Source: Numida meleagris (Eukaryota > Chordata > Aves > Galliformes > Numididae). From it: a stretch of DNA of 64,000 nucleotides. The notes under the pieces were generated by a model. That model saw only the letters and a program-made list of their open reading frames with translations, had not been told where the DNA came from and did not search any database. The position numbers and the translations under genes were made by a program. The stretch spans positions 83,097,575 to 83,161,574 of the forward strand of contig NC_034412.1 of NCBI RefSeq assembly GCF_002078875.1, read 5' to 3'. The first letter of the stretch is position 1; each line of letters begins with the position of its first letter. Shown here piece after piece: positions 59,539 through 64,000 of the stretch.

Positions 59539-60548
59539 GTATTTATTTCAGCTATCTTACTTTCGCACTGTTCCACTCATAACTGAAAGTTACTGCCACG
59601 TCATTACTTATTTTAATCTTACTAATTGCATATTTGCAATAGAACAGTAACTACCACGTGGTGTTTTCTAAAGAGGGTTTTACGCTGTGAAAATCTCTTT
59701 GAACAGAATAAGGCATGAAGCAAATCAGGTAGGAGCTACACAAAAGTGGGATCCGCTCACATCTGTTGCTACCTATGTGTTCCATGTGCAGAAAATGCTG
59801 AAATAGGTTCCTCATTAGCATGCCTGCACATGAATTTCTGCTTTCTAACATGGCTTCATGGCTACTGAAACGTGTATGATGGAAACATCTGAACAGCACA
59901 CTTAGTACCCTAAAAGCCACATTTTAACCCTCAGCTATTATGGTGTACTCCACCAGAGCTTTGATCCTGAAAGCTGCTTCATAGAGAGAAACGCCTGTAG
60001 AAATAAATGCATTCTGTACACGGCAGCTTTGAACACATCTAAGTATACTTCAGGTACCTTCAAAAGCAAAAAGCAGTTCTGTTTGTGTAGTAGGCAAGAC
60101 AAGAAAAAAATGCATCTGTAGTTACTTTTCGGTCAATGAAAAAGCTACTATTTTTTTTTAATAGAAAACTTATATACCAGCATACCAAGTGAATTAAGAA
60201 AATTTGCAGGATGCCTAGGAAATAATTATGTCCTATTTCTATTTGGCACAGAGGCTGGAGTCAAAATGACTCATGTAACATTCATAAAATGGGAGAGCAT
60301 GGGCACAGCAGCAGCTTTGTATGGCATAACTTGAGATATCCATCTGAAACTGACAAGTCCTGTGGCCAAATTCCATCTGGGACTGCAGGACGGATTGCAA
60401 TTAGGGTTCCTCAGTCACTGGGCAGGAGCAGTACTGGGAAAGAGTCTCTTCTGTTTCACACTGCTTAGATATAATAATGTGTAATGGTTATAGAAACCAG
60501 GTGTTATGCACATGGAGGACAGAAGATCTTCCCAGTAACACCTAAGAA

Positions 60549-60775
60549 CCATAGAATCATTAAGGCTGGAAAAGACATCTAAGATCATCTAGTCCAACCA
60601 TCCACCTACCACCAATACTGCCCACTAAACCATGTCCGTCAGTGCCGCATCTCCACATTTCCTGAATACCTCCAGGGATGGTGACCTCCCTGGGCAGCCT
60701 GTGCCAATGCCTCACTGCTCTTTAGGAGAACAAATTATTCCTAATATCCCACCTGAACGTCCCCTGGCAGAGGGG
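60549..60775 (-). mobile_element. CR1 LINE 3' fragment in FGFBP1 intron
   Basis: CATAGAATCATTAAGGCTGG, ATCTAGTCCAACCATCCACC and CATGTCCGTCAGTGCCGCAT; same type as the 508 and 48344 copies. It lies in the predicted 5' UTR intron, ending about 130 bp before the coding exon. Confidence 0.92.
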
Positions 60776-60928
60776 ACCTAATAGGTATCATTCTAACAGG
60801 TACCAAGGAGCAGTGCAATAGCAAGTCTGAAATCCTGCAGCTATCAAACAGAGTCCAGTAGGAAGTGAAAAAGTTTTAATGCCTGTATGTTTTTGTTTTA
60901 AAGGCAAATAACGAGCAAAACAGAGACC

Positions 60929-61642
60929 ATGTGGATTAAAAACGTTGGACTCCTGTGTGTGTTGATTCTGGTGTCCCAGATGCTGCTCACCAGCTGTGAA
61001 AGGCAGAAGGAGAGAAGAAAGGGGAGACAAGGCATAGAGCATGGTGGGAAAAAACAGACGGAATCAAACCCAGAGAGAGAAAAAGGGCGGAAGCCAAAAG
61101 GAGGAAAGGCAGCTCCTAAAGGTAAATTTAAATCCCAAGAAAATGCTGACTGCACCTGGGCGGTGACCAACATGAGTGCTGCAACTGTGCGCATCGAGTG
61201 CAAGAATGGGGGCAGCACGTTCTGGTGTGAGTTCTCAGGGGACCCCTCCGCCTGCCCGCACTATGCAGCAAACCAGAAGTCCTACTGGAAGCAGGTCTCC
61301 CGCTCTCTGAAGAAGCAGAAGCAGATCTGCCAAGACCCCAGGAGCATCCTAAAATCTAAAATATGCAGGAAAGGCCCACGAGGCGCTCACCTCAAGCTGA
61401 CGCGCTCAAGCCTCCTGGCAGCAGTGGGCTCTGCCAAAGGGCACACAACTCACCACGCTAAAGAGGATGCTCAGGTCCCAGCAGCTTCTGAGAGTGGAAA
61501 ACAGCCAGAACACAACCCCCCAGACTGCGTGGAAGATGTAGATTACATTGATCAGAAGAAGGTGGCTGAGGAATACTGCCCAGAGAGCTTGCTGTCTTTC
61601 TGCAACTTCTTTATCACCATGGTGCAAGACAAAAAGTGCTGA
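60929..61642 (+). CDS. FGFBP1: Fibroblast growth factor binding protein 1
   Basis: A 237-residue secreted protein encoded in one exon. The signal peptide is MWIKNVGLLCVLILVSQMLL, followed by a very basic segment (KERRKGRQG, KGRKPKGGKAAPKGKFK) suited to heparin binding. The FGF-BP domain has ADCTWAVTNMS, RIECKNGGSTFWCEFSGD, SACPH, KSYWKQVSRSLKKQKQIC and SKICRKG; the C-terminal block has DCVEDVDYIDQKKVAEEYC and ends FCNFFITMVQDKKC. Human FGFBP1 ends with CVEDPD and FFLSIVQDTSC and is 234 residues, with the same ten-cysteine pattern. The C-terminal extension distinguishes it from FGFBP2 at 43338. It releases FGFs from heparan sulfate in the matrix. The first ATG after the 3' splice site was chosen; it opens the signal peptide. 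Confidence 0.97.
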   Translation: MWIKNVGLLCVLILVSQMLLTSCERQKERRKGRQGIEHGGKKQTESNPEREKGRKPKGGKAAPKGKFKSQENADCTWAVTNMSAATVRIECKNGGSTFWCEFSGDPSACPHYAANQKSYWKQVSRSLKKQKQICQDPRSILKSKICRKGPRGAHLKLTRSSLLAAVGSAKGHTTHHAKEDAQVPAASESGKQPEHNPPDCVEDVDYIDQKKVAEEYCPESLLSFCNFFITMVQDKKC

Positions 61643-62008
61643 GGATGTGTTTGTAAAGTTCTATGTCACAGCAGTCCAATCTCAACTAAGTTACTGCAAA
61701 CTCCCAGATTTTATTCTCCTGTTATATAGTGTATATAGGAAAAAAAAGACATGCAGCTGTATATTTATACATTTTTCAGATTTTGTTTTTACACAACAGA
61801 CGACACTTGGCACAGTTGAAGATGTCATAGATTCCATTTGCACATATGATTCTACACAAGTATTACCCGTTGATGTTACATACTCTGCACAGAGGTTTCT
61901 AAGCAGTCTCTTTGCCCCCCTTTGAGCTGTGCTAGCCAAAGGGATGACTTCGGTGCTATGCACTCCTCGGTTATGTACTATGCACTTGACCTAAAAATTA
62001 CTAAGAAA

Positions 62009-62014
62009 AATAAA
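62009..62014 (+). terminator. FGFBP1: FGFBP1 poly(A) signal
   Basis: AATAAA in AAGAAAAATAAACTTCAAAA, 367 nt after the stop codon; gives a short 3' UTR. Confidence 0.7.
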
Positions 62015-62039
62015 CTTCAAAATATATTCAAAACACTCT

Positions 62040-64000
62040 CTGTGTGTGCTGAACTAGATTTCTCTGGAATTGCTAAGCTTTTCTGAAAGACTGATCATTC
62101 ACAAGACCTAGGCAAATCCTTGCCTATAGAGCTGTTTTAACAAACCTTCTGCAGCTTCGCAGAATTCAGACAGAGCATGCAACGATTTTGTTTGTTTGTG
62201 TGAGGGAGATACATCATCATTCATTTTTCTTCACTGTGATAATGAAGGGTGGCAAGATTTTCATAATTTTACAAAAAAGTTTTGGTTTTCCCGACTCATC
62301 AGAAGATGACAGAAAACTTTGCAAACTGCAATTCTTTCATTTCTCCTATAGTATGAAGCAAGTTTTTATGGTAGGGAAACTGAGACACAGAAATTAAATG
62401 GTCTGTCCAACCTCACTTTTATGCCCAGAGCTGGACACCTCCTCAAGCAGCTAAAGCACTTATGCTCAACATTGCCTCTATGTTCCTTTGAAGTCTCATT
62501 GTCTGTTCTCCATATGTATGGAAAACACTAATAAACACTTTTCTATGTGTTAGAGTTCATCTGTATTTTAAAAAAATAATAATCCAAACTCTACAAGAAT
62601 AGAGATTTTAGAAAATTTCAAGCTAAATGATGACAATTGATCTTTGGAAATATTTGAAACTTCAGCTGAAAGAAACATAATGTGCAAGTTATACTTTTCC
62701 AGTGGCAGTGGGCTGGAAAGGATGGTCTGCTGCCACTGTGGTCTACTTGAAGAAACTTCTATGAAACACAATTCCCCTGATCATTCCTAGCAAATTAAAA
62801 TAGTATTTCTGTCTCTTGAGAAAATAGAGCCCATTCCTTTCTGTAATTATCTCACCACTAAGTCCTGGGCTGACCTCAAAATTTTAGAGAATATTCATAA
62901 GATGAGTAGTAATGAGTAACCTTTTATTTAAATCAAGATGTCTGGGGAGGGTGTTTTAATGCTACTCCAGCATGTTGCTACAGTAATCATAGAATCATAG
63001 AAACATTAAGGTTTGAAATACCACTAAGACCATCTAGTCCAGCCATTGACCCATCAGGATAGCATGCACCCTTAAAAGAGGCCCATGCCATTGATTAACA
63101 TCAGTCAAGTATTTTTGCTGAGTGATTTTTTTCATTGCAAACAAAATACTAAGTTCAGATGGAAGTCCTCAGTAGGAGAGGAGAGGAAAGCGCTACCAAA
63201 CACACAGCTTTCCATTGCTTTAGTTGCTAGTAGAGACCAGGTCTTTGTACACACAGCAGAAATGATTTTGGAGGGTCAGGAAGAAGGCATGGCATCAGCT
63301 CTGGAGTTAGCCACAGTATTATAAAAAGGACTTCTAATATTCTGGAAGCTCAGGTAAGTACTTTAAATATTTGTTTACATTTTTTTTGCTAGTTAAGATA
63401 CTGCTACTGGCAAGTGACAAATGTCGTGAATGTAGGATGCTGCTATTAGTTAAACTGTCATTTCAGAAGGATTCATCTGTATTTTAGTAAGTCCAAATGA
63501 CAAAAAGGAAGCAGGTCCTTTGTACAGAAGTTTGAGCCTTGCATGCCCTGTGGATACAGAGGGTATTCCCAGGCTGTCTAGTGCAAGTTTTGTTTGACTG
63601 ATGTCCACAGTAAAGAAAAATTCCCATCAAGAGGCATTAGCACTATGTTCCAAGTCGGCTCAAAGAGACGGCTATTTTGGTGCCACACTGGGTGAAAAGC
63701 TAGCTACCTGTTTCTTATTGTTAATGTAGGTATGCAGGTATGGAGTTTCAACTTCTAGAGACCTTGTGTTTCAGCCTGCACCACTTCACAGTGGGAGAAT
63801 GCTGAAATAAGGTCAGAAGATGCAGAGGAAGGATGAGGAGCACACATATGGCTCAACCAACTGTATATTGTAGCAATTGGTGACAAATATCTAATCTGGT
63901 ATACAGCTATGTGTATAATAGTCCCAGATGACAACCAGAGCACTAGACAAGGCTGAATTAGGAGGCTGAGTTGTTCCAGATACTCTGGAAACTGTCCAGT
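62040..64000. other. Intergenic downstream of FGFBP1
   Basis: Apart from a CR1 remnant at 62987 I see no gene, RNA gene or regulatory element that I can support. In mammals the next gene on this side is CD38; none of its exons was recognised here. Confidence 0.6.
62987..63060 (-). mobile_element. Short CR1 3' end fragment
   Basis: TCATAGAATCATAGAAACAT then TAAGGTTTGAAATACCACTA and CCATCTAGTCCAGCCATTGA, the CR1 3' end reverse-complemented and diverged. Confidence 0.85.

Overview
This window is vertebrate nuclear DNA, most likely from a galliform bird such as chicken (region orthologous to human 4p15.32, chicken chromosome 4). The evidence is large introns with GT-AG splice sites, at least eleven 5'-truncated CR1 LINE fragments whose 3' ends carry the avian ATTCTATG repeats, and an ordered set of exons that translate to prominin-1, followed by FGFBP2 and FGFBP1. 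This is the same gene order and relative orientation as in mammals. There is one assembly gap (127 N) inside a TTCC/GTCC microsatellite. Gene names come from remembered protein similarity; no database search was run.

Positions 1 to about 41,800 hold the prominin-1 gene (PROM1, + strand) without its 5' end. The first recognisable exon (3549) encodes the part that follows the conserved FPE motif, so the signal peptide and about 73 N-terminal residues lie upstream of the window. From there 25 coding exons can be chained without a phase conflict to a stop at 40110. They give about 795 residues with all five membrane segments, two large extracellular loops and the tyrosine-bearing cytoplasmic tail. 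A 3' UTR exon and a poly(A) signal follow. Notable details are a GC-AG intron, the 27-nt exon that is optional in mammals, two further in-frame microexon candidates (24 and 18 nt) absent from the remembered human reference protein, and a 41-nt penultimate exon whose skipping would change the C-terminus to a class I PDZ ligand.

Positions 43.25 to 45.2 kb hold FGFBP2 (coding sequence in one exon, plus a 3' UTR exon). Positions 59.4 to 62.0 kb hold FGFBP1 (TATA promoter, noncoding first exon, intron, single coding exon). Both encode secreted, cysteine-rich, basic heparin/FGF-binding proteins and are neighbouring paralogs in the same orientation.

The 14 kb between the two FGFBP genes is mostly non-coding. 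It contains CR1 copies (two still showing decayed reverse-transcriptase C-terminal reading frames), a pair of about 50-bp inverted repeats about 0.38 kb apart that resembles a small DNA transposon, and one well-formed 225-nt minus-strand exon candidate whose protein I do not recognise. The last 2 kb contains only a CR1 fragment that I can identify.

The candidates most worth testing are the PROM1 microexons and alternative C-terminus, and the orphan minus-strand exon. I found no clearly new multi-gene system.
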